The notes under the pieces were generated by a model. That model was not told the DNA's origin, did not search any database, and saw only the letters and a list, made by a program, of their open reading frames with translations. From Christiangramia echinicola DSM 19838 (GTDB lineage: Bacteria; Bacteroidota; Bacteroidia; Flavobacteriales; Flavobacteriaceae), in assembly GCF_000423065.1 (NCBI RefSeq), contig NZ_AUHG01000019.1, positions 1 to 64,000 on the forward strand: a stretch of DNA of 64,000 bases. Reading direction: 5' to 3'. The position numbers and the translations under genes were made by a program. Position 1 is the stretch's first letter. Every line of letters starts with the position of its first letter. Below are positions 52,638 to 59,497 of the stretch, in pieces.

Positions 52638-53681
52638 ATGAAGAAATTATTGCTTATTGAAGACGACGTAACGGTAAGAGAGAACACGGCAGAATTGCTG
52701 GAGCTTTCAAATTACAATGTTATTATCGCATCTAATGGTAAACTTGGGATAGAAAAAGCGCAGCAGGATATTCCTGATATTATAGTTTGTGATATCATGA
52801 TGCCCGAGACAGATGGTTACGGAGTTTTAGAAGCATTAAGCAAGGATCCCGAGACGGTTAATATTCCTTTTATATTTCTTTCAGCAAAGACAGAGCATAA
52901 AGACATTAGAAAAGGCATGGATCTGGGTGCAGATGATTACCTAACCAAACCTTTTGAAGAGGAGGAGCTTTTAAGCGCAATAGAGAGCAGGCTGGCGAAA
53001 GTGGCTATTCTTAAATCTTATAGAAAAGAAGAACCCTCACCGCAAAAGGAGGAAAAACTTAAAGATCTTGATGATCTTCGAGAGATCTTCAGTAAAAATG
53101 AATTATTGTATTTCAAAAAAGGAGATACGATCTATGAAAAGGGCAAACATTCCAATTTCTTTTATTTAATAAAAAGGGGAGTGGTTAAAGCCCATAGAAT
53201 GGACAATCAGGGGAAGGAGCTTATTACCGAACTTTATAAAGAAGATGATTTTTTCGGAAATCATGCTATAGATCCTCAATCTTCCTATGAAGACTATGCC
53301 ACTGCGATGGAAAATTCCCAGTTGTACGCTGTCTCCAGAGATGAATTTCAAAAGATCCTTGTTGGGAATCCCAAAATAACGATGCAGCTTGTTGAGGTAT
53401 TAAATAATAACCTTTCTGAGCTTAAGCAGCAATTAATGGATATGGCCTATGGGTCTGTTAGAAGGAAAACGGCCAATACCATTCTTCTTTTTGCTGAAAG
53501 GATCAAAAAGCATCCCTTAAAAAGTATTCGTATTTCACGGGCAGATCTTGCCGGAGTTGCTGGTATGGCCCCAGAAAGTCTTATTAGAACCTTATCTGAG
53601 TTCAAAAAAGAAGGATTTATTGAGATCGAAGGACGCAATATAAAGCTGGTAGATTCTGAGGCCCTGAAGAATGTTAAATAA
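52638..53681 (+). CDS. Receiver-Crp/Fnr fusion transcription regulator
   Basis: 347 residues. The receiver domain (1-118) has acidic D9/D10, phosphoacceptor D52 in VCDIMMPETDG, and K of FLSAKTEHK. It is followed by a cyclic-nucleotide-binding-type barrel (about 155-265: FFYLIKRGVVKAHRMDNQGKELI, EDDFFG) and a Crp-type HTH (RKTANTILLFAERI; SRADLAGVAGMAPESLIRTLSEFKKEGFI). The recognition helix keeps E-x3-R (E in PES, R in IRTL) as in CRP and FNR, which reads the TGA half-site. There are no cysteines outside the receiver, so no FNR iron-sulfur cluster; the signal should come by phosphorylation from the kinase upstream. It is the prime candidate for the TGA-N6-TCA sites of seven promoters here. 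Confidence 0.9.
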   Translation: MKKLLLIEDDVTVRENTAELLELSNYNVIIASNGKLGIEKAQQDIPDIIVCDIMMPETDGYGVLEALSKDPETVNIPFIFLSAKTEHKDIRKGMDLGADDYLTKPFEEEELLSAIESRLAKVAILKSYRKEEPSPQKEEKLKDLDDLREIFSKNELLYFKKGDTIYEKGKHSNFFYLIKRGVVKAHRMDNQGKELITELYKEDDFFGNHAIDPQSSYEDYATAMENSQLYAVSRDEFQKILVGNPKITMQLVEVLNNNLSELKQQLMDMAYGSVRRKTANTILLFAERIKKHPLKSIRISRADLAGVAGMAPESLIRTLSEFKKEGFIEIEGRNIKLVDSEALKNVK

Positions 53682-53708
53682 ACCGACTCAGGATTAATTA
53701 TTAAGAAC

Positions 53709-53751
53709 TGATTTTCATCATTTTTTCATGACCAGGCATCGCTTAATTTCG
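53709..53751 (+). promoter_or_regulatory. Crp/Fnr-type class II promoter of the usp-like gene
   Basis: TGATTTTCATCA (53709-53720) followed by T is centred 29.5 bp before the -7 box TAATTTCG (53744-53751, one mismatch). The 14-mer CTGATTTTCATCAT is identical to the yceI site at 59352-59365 on the minus strand. Confidence 0.72.
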
Positions 53752-53770
53752 CCTTATTAAGTGATGATCC

Positions 53771-54538
53771 ATGAATGTATTAATTCTAACAGATTTCTCA
53801 GAAACTTCAGAGAATGCAGGAAAATATGCCACTGATTTTTTACAAAAATCAGCGGCTAATTTCTATTTATTGAACATTCATCATTTTAATTTCAATAGAT
53901 CTGCCAGCAACTTACTTGAAACCGAATTGGTGTCTACTTTAGAGCATCTTCAGATAGATGCTGGTAAACTGGATAAATATTCTGTAAATAAAAAGCATAA
54001 TTTCAATACTATACTATCTTCAGAAAATTTGATAAGTGCAGTAAGAAAAGCGCTGGTAGATAAAAACATAGATCTAATTTTTATAGGGGCTGCAAGCCAG
54101 GATGAACATGCACATCCTATTTTAGGGGATCATGCCTATGATGTGGTACGAAAGATAAAATGTAATATTATCGCGGTTCCGGCAGGATGTTCCTATGAAA
54201 ACCCGAGAAAAGCTGTTTTTCCGGTAGATCGTTCCATCCTTTCCATGCAGGAACAAAAAAGGTTTTTTGAAAAGCTTACCTACCTGGATTCTTCAGATTT
54301 CACACTTTTAGAGATCAAGGATGGAGACGTGGAATATTCTGAAAGCGGGAATTTAAACATCCCTTTCAAAGCTCCCGTTCCCTTTACTAAAAATTTGTTT
54401 AAAGATATTCAGAAGGAATTTGATATCATATTTATCTTCGGGAAGAACCTGAGTATCTGTGACCAACTTCTACATACAGAATATGGCTTTTCTGCAAATA
54501 TGAATATCGAAATTCCAATTTTCGTATACCACGGTTAG
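53771..54538 (+). CDS. Degenerate universal stress protein
   Basis: 255 residues, two Usp-like halves. The first has MNVLILTDFSETSENAGKYATDFLQ and LIFIGAASQDEHAHPILGDHAYDVVRKIKCNIIAVP, which keeps the strand-loop-helix order but not the G-x2-G-x9-G(S/T) ATP motif. The second half is more diverged (IIFIFGKNLSICDQLLHTEYG). It is probably a non-ATP-binding Usp. It lies after the receiver-Crp gene with its own Crp/Fnr-type promoter. Confidence 0.75.
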   Translation: MNVLILTDFSETSENAGKYATDFLQKSAANFYLLNIHHFNFNRSASNLLETELVSTLEHLQIDAGKLDKYSVNKKHNFNTILSSENLISAVRKALVDKNIDLIFIGAASQDEHAHPILGDHAYDVVRKIKCNIIAVPAGCSYENPRKAVFPVDRSILSMQEQKRFFEKLTYLDSSDFTLLEIKDGDVEYSESGNLNIPFKAPVPFTKNLFKDIQKEFDIIFIFGKNLSICDQLLHTEYGFSANMNIEIPIFVYHG

Positions 54539-54638
54539 GGAATCGAGTTCATACACCAAAAAAGTCTAAACCTGAAAATGATCCTTATTCAGAAAAGATC
54601 AATAATGATTCGGTGATCTCAAAGCTGAGAAGAAAATG

Positions 54639-55037
54639 CTAATTAGATTTTGAAGATTGTCTGCCCTGGTAGATCCTTAAGAAGAGGTGAGTAGACATTT
54701 TACGGGCGTTATGTTTCAGGCGTTCCGCCATTTCCCCCTGGAAGAGTTCATCTATAGTCTGGAACCAAAGGTTAAGCCAGATCCCAAAATGATATTCGGT
54801 AATAGAATTTTTGTGTGTCTGGTCTACTTTTACATGGGCTAAGGCAGGATTTCCATGAAAGCTGCCGGTAAAGAATAGGTTACTTTCCCAAAAGTCGGTG
54901 AGCTTCTCGAAATGCTCCTCCCAGTTATAGATAGTATTATTGAAAAAGTAACCTATTTCTTCATTCTTTCTAACCTTGCTGTAAAAGCTCACAACAAGTT
55001 TCTTTATATCGGCTCTTTCTTTTAGATCGTCCTGCAT
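54639..55037 (-). CDS. Group III truncated hemoglobin
   Basis: 132 residues. The 2-on-2 globin pattern of group III: SFYSKVRKNEEIGYFF (B helix with Y19 as distal tyrosine), WEEHFEKLTDFWESNLFFTGSFHGNPALAHVKV, proximal heme ligand H83 in EYHFGIWLNLWFQTIDELF, and a final helix AERLKHNARKMSTHLFLRIY. Such hemoglobins bind O2 very tightly and assist low-oxygen respiration or NO handling (for example Campylobacter Ctb). It is translated from an operon with the 93-residue membrane protein 3 bp upstream, driven by a Crp/Fnr-type promoter. Confidence 0.9.
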   Translation of the reverse strand: MQDDLKERADIKKLVVSFYSKVRKNEEIGYFFNNTIYNWEEHFEKLTDFWESNLFFTGSFHGNPALAHVKVDQTHKNSITEYHFGIWLNLWFQTIDELFQGEMAERLKHNARKMSTHLFLRIYQGRQSSKSN

Positions 55038-55040
55038 GAA

Positions 55041-55322
55041 TTATAAAATATTGACCAGAATAAAACTTGTACTTACAAGCAGGCTCAAAATTAGTGAATT
55101 GAATACGAATTTAGCTTTTAATTGCGCCAGTACAGATGCATTGAACCACATACAAACTACTACAATAAGGCCTAACTGTATCATTTCTGCCAGGCCATGA
55201 CCATTCATGAGAACAAGCATTGCAGCAATAGAGCCCATACAGCTGGAAACTATGATCCCCGTAGATGCTCCTGCATAAAAATCACGCGTAAATTCCGAAA
55301 GTTGTTTTTGGTAAAAATTCAT
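55041..55322 (-). CDS. Three-helix membrane protein, 93 residues
   Basis: Three hydrophobic helices (about 17-38, 45-65 and 73-92) follow a charged N-terminus (MNFYQKQLSEFTRDFYAG). No family name can be given with confidence. It precedes the truncated hemoglobin by 3 bp and has the shared Crp/Fnr-type promoter, so a role in low-oxygen physiology is inferred. Confidence 0.65.
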   Translation of the reverse strand: MNFYQKQLSEFTRDFYAGASTGIIVSSCMGSIAAMLVLMNGHGLAEMIQLGLIVVVCMWFNASVLAQLKAKFVFNSLILSLLVSTSFILVNIL

Positions 55323-55346
55323 TTTTTTTGTCTTTAATTACAGTTT

Positions 55347-55389
55347 CAAAAGTATAGCAGGGCCGCCTTTTGAAATATGATGAATCTCA
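55347..55389 (-). promoter_or_regulatory. Crp/Fnr-type class II promoter of the membrane protein-hemoglobin operon
   Basis: Minus-strand TGAGATTCATCA (55389-55378) followed by T is centred 29.5 bp before the perfect -7 box TACTTTTG (55354-55347). The predicted leader is about 20 nt. Confidence 0.74.
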
Positions 55390-55417
55390 GCTTTCGGGGT
55401 TATTTTAAAAATGTTTT

Positions 55418-56695
55418 CTATGCGTTTAGCCGCTCAAAAGCCTGTCTGGATAGTTCCTCCCTATGATCGGGATGAGAGACCGATATTAAAGCTTCTGCAC
55501 GCTGTTTGAGGTTTTTCCCGAATAGATCTACCACTCCATATTCCGTAGCGATATAATGCACGTGAGCACGTGTAGTGGTAACACCGGCTCCTTCTTTTAA
55601 ATAAGGAACTATTTTAGAGATGCCATTTCTAGTCACAGATGGCATTGCGATAATCGCTTTTCCACCGGGAGAAAGTGCGGCTCCTCTAATAAAGTCCATT
55701 TGACCCCCAACCCCGGAGTACTGGATCTTGCCAATAGTATCTGCACACACCTGGCCGGTGAGGTCGATCTCTATCGCCGAGTTGATCGCAGTAACCTTTG
55801 GATTTTTTCTAATAATTGCGGTATCATTGGTGTATCCGGCTTCCTTGAAATGCACCAAAGGATTGTCGTCTACAAAGTCATATAATTCAGGGGAACCAAC
55901 CGCAAAACAGGTAACCAGTTTGCCGGTCTTGATCTCCTTTTCTTCACCGGTAATAACTCCTTTTTCAACTAAAGGTAAGATCCCGTCAGAGAACATCTCG
56001 GTATGAATTCCGAGTCTTTTATGGTTGGTAAGATTGCTGAGTACTACATTGGGAATTCCGCCTATTCCCATTTGCAGGGTGGCGCCGTCTTCAACCAGTT
56101 CGGCGACATGTTTCCCAATTTGCTTTTCAATATCTGTTGGTTGACCAAGCATATGGGCATGAATTGGAAGGTCTACCTCAATTGCTGCATCCAGCTGGTT
56201 TATATGAACAACCCCGTCTCCATGAGTTCTAGGCACGTTCGGGTTTATCTGGGCAATTACTTTTTTCGCCGTTTGTATTGCGGGAAGTGTAATGTCTACA
56301 GATACTCCCAGGGAGCAGAAACCATGTTTGTCTGGAGGTGACACCTGGATGAAAGCAAAGTCCAGGGGTAGGATATTCTGCCTGAAAAGTAAATGAATAT
56401 CACTTAGGAAAATAGGGATATAAGCACCAAAATTAGAGTTTACGGCATTCCTAACGTTACCACCCACAAAGCAGCTATTTGTTTTAAAAGAATCCTGGTA
56501 AGGAGGTTGAGTATAAAGTGCTTTTCCCTCTGTATGGATCTGGATGATCTCAACATTATTAAGTTCATTGTATCTTTCACACAGAGCATCTATAAGTACA
56601 TTTGGAGTCATCGCTGCTCCCTGTATAAAAACTCTTTGATTAGATTTTATCTTGCTCACAGCCTGCTGAGGCGAAACTATATTTAGTTTTTTCAT
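55418..56695 (-). CDS. Acetyl-CoA hydrolase/CoA-transferase family protein
   Basis: 425 residues, the 4-hydroxybutyrate/acetyl-CoA transferase (Cat1/Cat2) family. The active-site Glu is E233 in GIHTEMFSDG; GATLQMGIGGIPNVVLS is the CoA-binding loop; and the C-terminal half has SGVGGQMDFIRGAALSPGGKAI, with VTTTRAHVHYIATEYGVVDLFG near the end. It moves CoA between acetate and another acid, or hydrolyses acetyl-CoA, which suits overflow or fermentative energy metabolism. It lies 68 bp after the second yceI in the same direction and may belong to that operon. Confidence 0.9.
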   Translation of the reverse strand: MKKLNIVSPQQAVSKIKSNQRVFIQGAAMTPNVLIDALCERYNELNNVEIIQIHTEGKALYTQPPYQDSFKTNSCFVGGNVRNAVNSNFGAYIPIFLSDIHLLFRQNILPLDFAFIQVSPPDKHGFCSLGVSVDITLPAIQTAKKVIAQINPNVPRTHGDGVVHINQLDAAIEVDLPIHAHMLGQPTDIEKQIGKHVAELVEDGATLQMGIGGIPNVVLSNLTNHKRLGIHTEMFSDGILPLVEKGVITGEEKEIKTGKLVTCFAVGSPELYDFVDDNPLVHFKEAGYTNDTAIIRKNPKVTAINSAIEIDLTGQVCADTIGKIQYSGVGGQMDFIRGAALSPGGKAIIAMPSVTRNGISKIVPYLKEGAGVTTTRAHVHYIATEYGVVDLFGKNLKQRAEALISVSHPDHREELSRQAFERLNA

Positions 56696-56763
56696 AGCAT
56701 TTTTATTAATTATAGCGGTATTTGTTCCTTTGTTTAGAATTTAAGGAAAAAACGGAGATCTTT

Positions 56764-57330
56764 TTAATGTGTAACCTTAAGATTGAATTGTACCTCTATC
56801 TCTTCATCTACTTCTATTAGTCCGAGAGCCTTTTTTGGTGGCTGCAATCCAAAATCGCGAATATTCATTTTGAACTTACCCTGAAAACGATTTTCACTGA
56901 TCTTAACTGGAAGATCATAATTATTCACTTCACCGGCTAACATAACCGTGATATAGGCTTTTGAATATTCTTCGGAAAAGAGTTCGATCCGGTTTATTTT
57001 GATCTCTATTTCCGGATATTCCTCACACATCAAAAGGTCTTGAAAATCTGCATTCATTTTTTTATGTCCGCAGTCAAACCCCTTAGTTAGAAGATGAAGT
57101 TTAAGGTCATTAAAATGAAGAAAATTGTCTTCCTGTGAATATCTAATTTCTCTCCAATCGCTTATTAAGTCAATATCGAATTTGCAATCAAATTTATTCA
57201 CGTTGGTACTTCCTGCGATGATAAGTTCGCTTTCAGGAAGAATCTTAATAGTCTCTTTTTCAAAATCTGCCTGGGCATGAACCACATATCCCAGAAGCAC
57301 AAATCCTATGTAAAGTAAAAGTCGTTTCAT
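56764..57330 (-). CDS. YceI-like periplasmic protein (divergent)
   Basis: 188 residues. Sec signal (LLLYIGFVLLGYVVHAQA), then a YceI-like lipocalin barrel: LIIAGSTNVNKFDCKFDIDL, NADFQDLLMCEEYPEIEIKINRIEL, VKISENRFQGKFKMNIRDFGLQPPKKALGLIEVDEEIEVQFNLKV. It is more distant from the canonical family than the copy at 58719-59297. YceI proteins bind polyprenoid or lipid molecules. It lies 96 bp after the porin gene, and the hairpin there contains another TGA-N6-TCA. Confidence 0.75.
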   Translation of the reverse strand: MKRLLLYIGFVLLGYVVHAQADFEKETIKILPESELIIAGSTNVNKFDCKFDIDLISDWREIRYSQEDNFLHFNDLKLHLLTKGFDCGHKKMNADFQDLLMCEEYPEIEIKINRIELFSEEYSKAYITVMLAGEVNNYDLPVKISENRFQGKFKMNIRDFGLQPPKKALGLIEVDEEIEVQFNLKVTH

Positions 57331-57360
57331 GATTCAGAACTTTGAGATTATCAGAAAGTA

Positions 57361-57411
57361 TTTCGGGTAGTGTTTTAAAGCCTTTGAGGGACCTCATCAC
57401 ACTACCCGAAA
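57361..57411 (-). terminator. Long hairpin after the porin gene
   Basis: Perfect 13-bp stem (57361-57373 with 57399-57411). The loop contains TGAGGGACCTCA, itself nearly symmetric. The downstream T run is weak, so this may be an mRNA processing or attenuating structure, not a full stop. Confidence 0.5.
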
Positions 57412-57426
57412 TCTTTTATTCAAACT

Positions 57427-58695
57427 TTAGAAGCTAATTGCGGCTTCTACCATCAACCCATCAAATTTACCTTCGTGGTGGATATCACTGGCAGGGTAAC
57501 CATCATAATTCTGAGTTACATACTCTAACTTCATCAATATGTTTTTGGTCATATACCATCCTGCCCCAAGTTGAAATCTGTCTACATCGATTTCTCCTCC
57601 AGTTTTAAGGTCTCCACTTACGGTATTGTAACGTGTACCTATATGGAAATCTTCATCGTTCCCAAATCTGTATATAAGCTCACCAGAGAACTGGTTATAA
57701 CTTCTGGTATCAGATTCACCACTATCTTTACCTGTAGCTGTTTCAATTATTCCAAAGAACTCAAGGCCACCAAACTTTACGAATGGGTTGATCATGAAAG
57801 AGGTCATTTCGTTTCTGAAATCTGGTACAACCATACCTCCTCTAAATCCATCACCACCACCATCTACATCGCTAAGTACTTCGTAGTAACGAGATCCTGC
57901 ACGGTCACCTCTGTAAAGGTAAACGCCTCTGGCTGCGTTATGAGCACTGTGATAAACAGATCCTGTTAATCTGAATCTTGCATTATCAGAAAAAGCATTG
58001 TCGTATCCAAACTTGGCCATAAAAGAAGGACTGGTCTGGTCTTTATCTGATACGTTCTGGTTAAGTTTACCATTTGTGAAACCAATCATTCCTAACCATG
58101 GGCCTTTAAAATAATACACTTCGGCACCAACTTCTGTAGTGAATGCGTCCATTAAATAGTTTCCAACAAATGGGTTATAAATAGATTGTGCATTATCTGT
58201 TCTTCTAAAGTGGCCGTCACCGTAGTTATTTTCCATGTGACCTATCTTAACTCTAAGGTGATCCATTAGGCTTTCAGCAAATCCTTCACTTATAAAATCT
58301 AATTTATCTATCTGGATATATCCGCCTTTTACATAAGATTCGTTGTGGTGTTGAGAAGATAGATAGGTTCTTAAGTGCATTCTTACCCCTTCATAAAGAG
58401 CAACATCAAGATCAAGGTTTGCCGTAGCCAGGTTAAAGTTACTTCCAAGATCTACTAGTTCTACCGGGCCATCATTTTCCTGGGTTAATGACTGGAATTG
58501 TATGGTAGAAGCCCCGCCAACTCTCACGTGAAGTCCGTCAAAAGTGGATGCAGTATCCTTTGGTGCTTCAAATTGGTTAACCCCTCTTTGATCGCGATAT
58601 CTAAAGTTATCAAGGTCTCTTTGAGTCTGTGCCATCGCTGGGATAGCCATAAGTACCATAAGTACTAAACTGAGGTATTGAGTAATAGTTTTCAT
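57427..58695 (-). CDS. Outer-membrane porin-like protein
   Basis: 422 residues. Sec signal (LVLMVLMAIPAMAQ), then alternating strands typical of a 16- or 18-strand barrel (FDGLHVRVGGASTIQFQSL, LDLDVALYEGVRMHLRTYLSSQH, RFQLGAGWYMTKNILMKLEYVTQNY), ending in VEAAISF with a C-terminal aromatic residue. It resembles carbohydrate- or phosphate-type porins of Bacteroidota, but substrate is unknown. It lies 23 bp after yceI, hence the same operon. Confidence 0.8.
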   Translation of the reverse strand: MKTITQYLSLVLMVLMAIPAMAQTQRDLDNFRYRDQRGVNQFEAPKDTASTFDGLHVRVGGASTIQFQSLTQENDGPVELVDLGSNFNLATANLDLDVALYEGVRMHLRTYLSSQHHNESYVKGGYIQIDKLDFISEGFAESLMDHLRVKIGHMENNYGDGHFRRTDNAQSIYNPFVGNYLMDAFTTEVGAEVYYFKGPWLGMIGFTNGKLNQNVSDKDQTSPSFMAKFGYDNAFSDNARFRLTGSVYHSAHNAARGVYLYRGDRAGSRYYEVLSDVDGGGDGFRGGMVVPDFRNEMTSFMINPFVKFGGLEFFGIIETATGKDSGESDTRSYNQFSGELIYRFGNDEDFHIGTRYNTVSGDLKTGGEIDVDRFQLGAGWYMTKNILMKLEYVTQNYDGYPASDIHHEGKFDGLMVEAAISF

Positions 58696-58718
58696 TTTAT
58701 TTGATTTTAAGGTTGATG

Positions 58719-59297
58719 TTATTTATTGAAATGGGTTTCGAATTTTATCAATACTTCTTCACCGGTTTTAATGGTTCCGAACATTGCAGTTGGAGCTTCT
58801 ATTCCGTAACTGGTCATATTGAGCTTATGTTCACCAGTTAGAATAATTTGATCGTTATTAGATTTTAGATCAAAAATCAGATTGATGTCTTTCTTTGTTC
58901 CGGCGATGTGAAGAGTTCCGGTACTCCTTACCTTATAAGTGTCTGCCGAGATCTTTTCTATGGTATTAACCTTTTTAAGGTTATAGGTAATCTCTTTATA
59001 TTTATTAGTATTCAGAGCTTTATAGGTATTCTTATCCATTCCACTTTTACCGCTCATTAAGCTTTCAGAGACTACAGTAAACTGAAGTTTCCCGATATCT
59101 TCCAGCTTTCCTTCATCAAATTCGGTAATAAGAACACCACTGGAGTTTTCGGCGTTAATGGACCAGTCATGAATATTAGAGGTCCCATCTATCTTTAGAT
59201 CTGAAGCTTCATTATTCAGTTTGTAGGATTGCGCATTTACTCCAAAACTTAGAAGTAACACTGCTATTAAAATCCTGAAGTTGCTGTAAGGTTTCAT
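58719..59297 (-). CDS. YceI-family periplasmic lipid-binding protein
   Basis: 192 residues. Sec signal (NFRILIAVLLLSFGVNAQ), then the canonical YceI barrel: SYKLNNEASDLKIDGTSNIHDWSINAENSSG, DKNTYKALNTNKYKEITYNLKKV, STGTLHIAGTKKDINLIFDL and GEHKLNMTSYGIEAPTAMFGTIKTGEEVLIKFETHF. These proteins bind isoprenoid quinone-like lipids in the periplasm, which fits respiratory genes nearby. First gene of a minus-strand operon (yceI-porin-yceI, possibly CoA-transferase) with a Crp/Fnr-type promoter. Confidence 0.88.
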   Translation of the reverse strand: MKPYSNFRILIAVLLLSFGVNAQSYKLNNEASDLKIDGTSNIHDWSINAENSSGVLITEFDEGKLEDIGKLQFTVVSESLMSGKSGMDKNTYKALNTNKYKEITYNLKKVNTIEKISADTYKVRSTGTLHIAGTKKDINLIFDLKSNNDQIILTGEHKLNMTSYGIEAPTAMFGTIKTGEEVLIKFETHFNK

Positions 59298-59321
59298 ATC
59301 GATTACGTTTTTAAATCAATA

Positions 59322-59364
59322 CAAAGATGAAGCAGGAGTAGAAAGTAAATTATGATGAAAATCA
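59322..59364 (-). promoter_or_regulatory. Crp/Fnr-type class II promoter of the yceI-porin operon
   Basis: Minus-strand TGATTTTCATCA (59364-59353) followed by T is centred 29.5 bp before the -7 box CATCTTTG (59329-59322). Confidence 0.73.
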
Positions 59365-59430
59365 GGTTTTGGTATATTTAGAAATCCTGGTAAGTGCCTA
59401 AAACGTTATAGTTAAGAAAAGATGCTTTCC

Positions 59431-59473
59431 TGACGCCTGTCATATTTTCCCATATTTCATTTTCACAGTTTTG
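59431..59473 (+). promoter_or_regulatory. Crp/Fnr-type class II promoter of the copper ATPase gene
   Basis: TGACGCCTGTCA (59431-59442) followed by T is centred 29.5 bp before the -7 box CAGTTTTG (59466-59473). The TTG at 59471 is part of this box, so the gene starts at the ATG at 59498. Confidence 0.74.
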
Positions 59474-59497
59474 TTCCCTTATAGATTATTTGAACCT

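Noticed and set aside
57571-57969. 132-codon open frame antisense to the porin
   Set aside because: Repeated TYG/TCT runs mirror beta-strand codons; no support.
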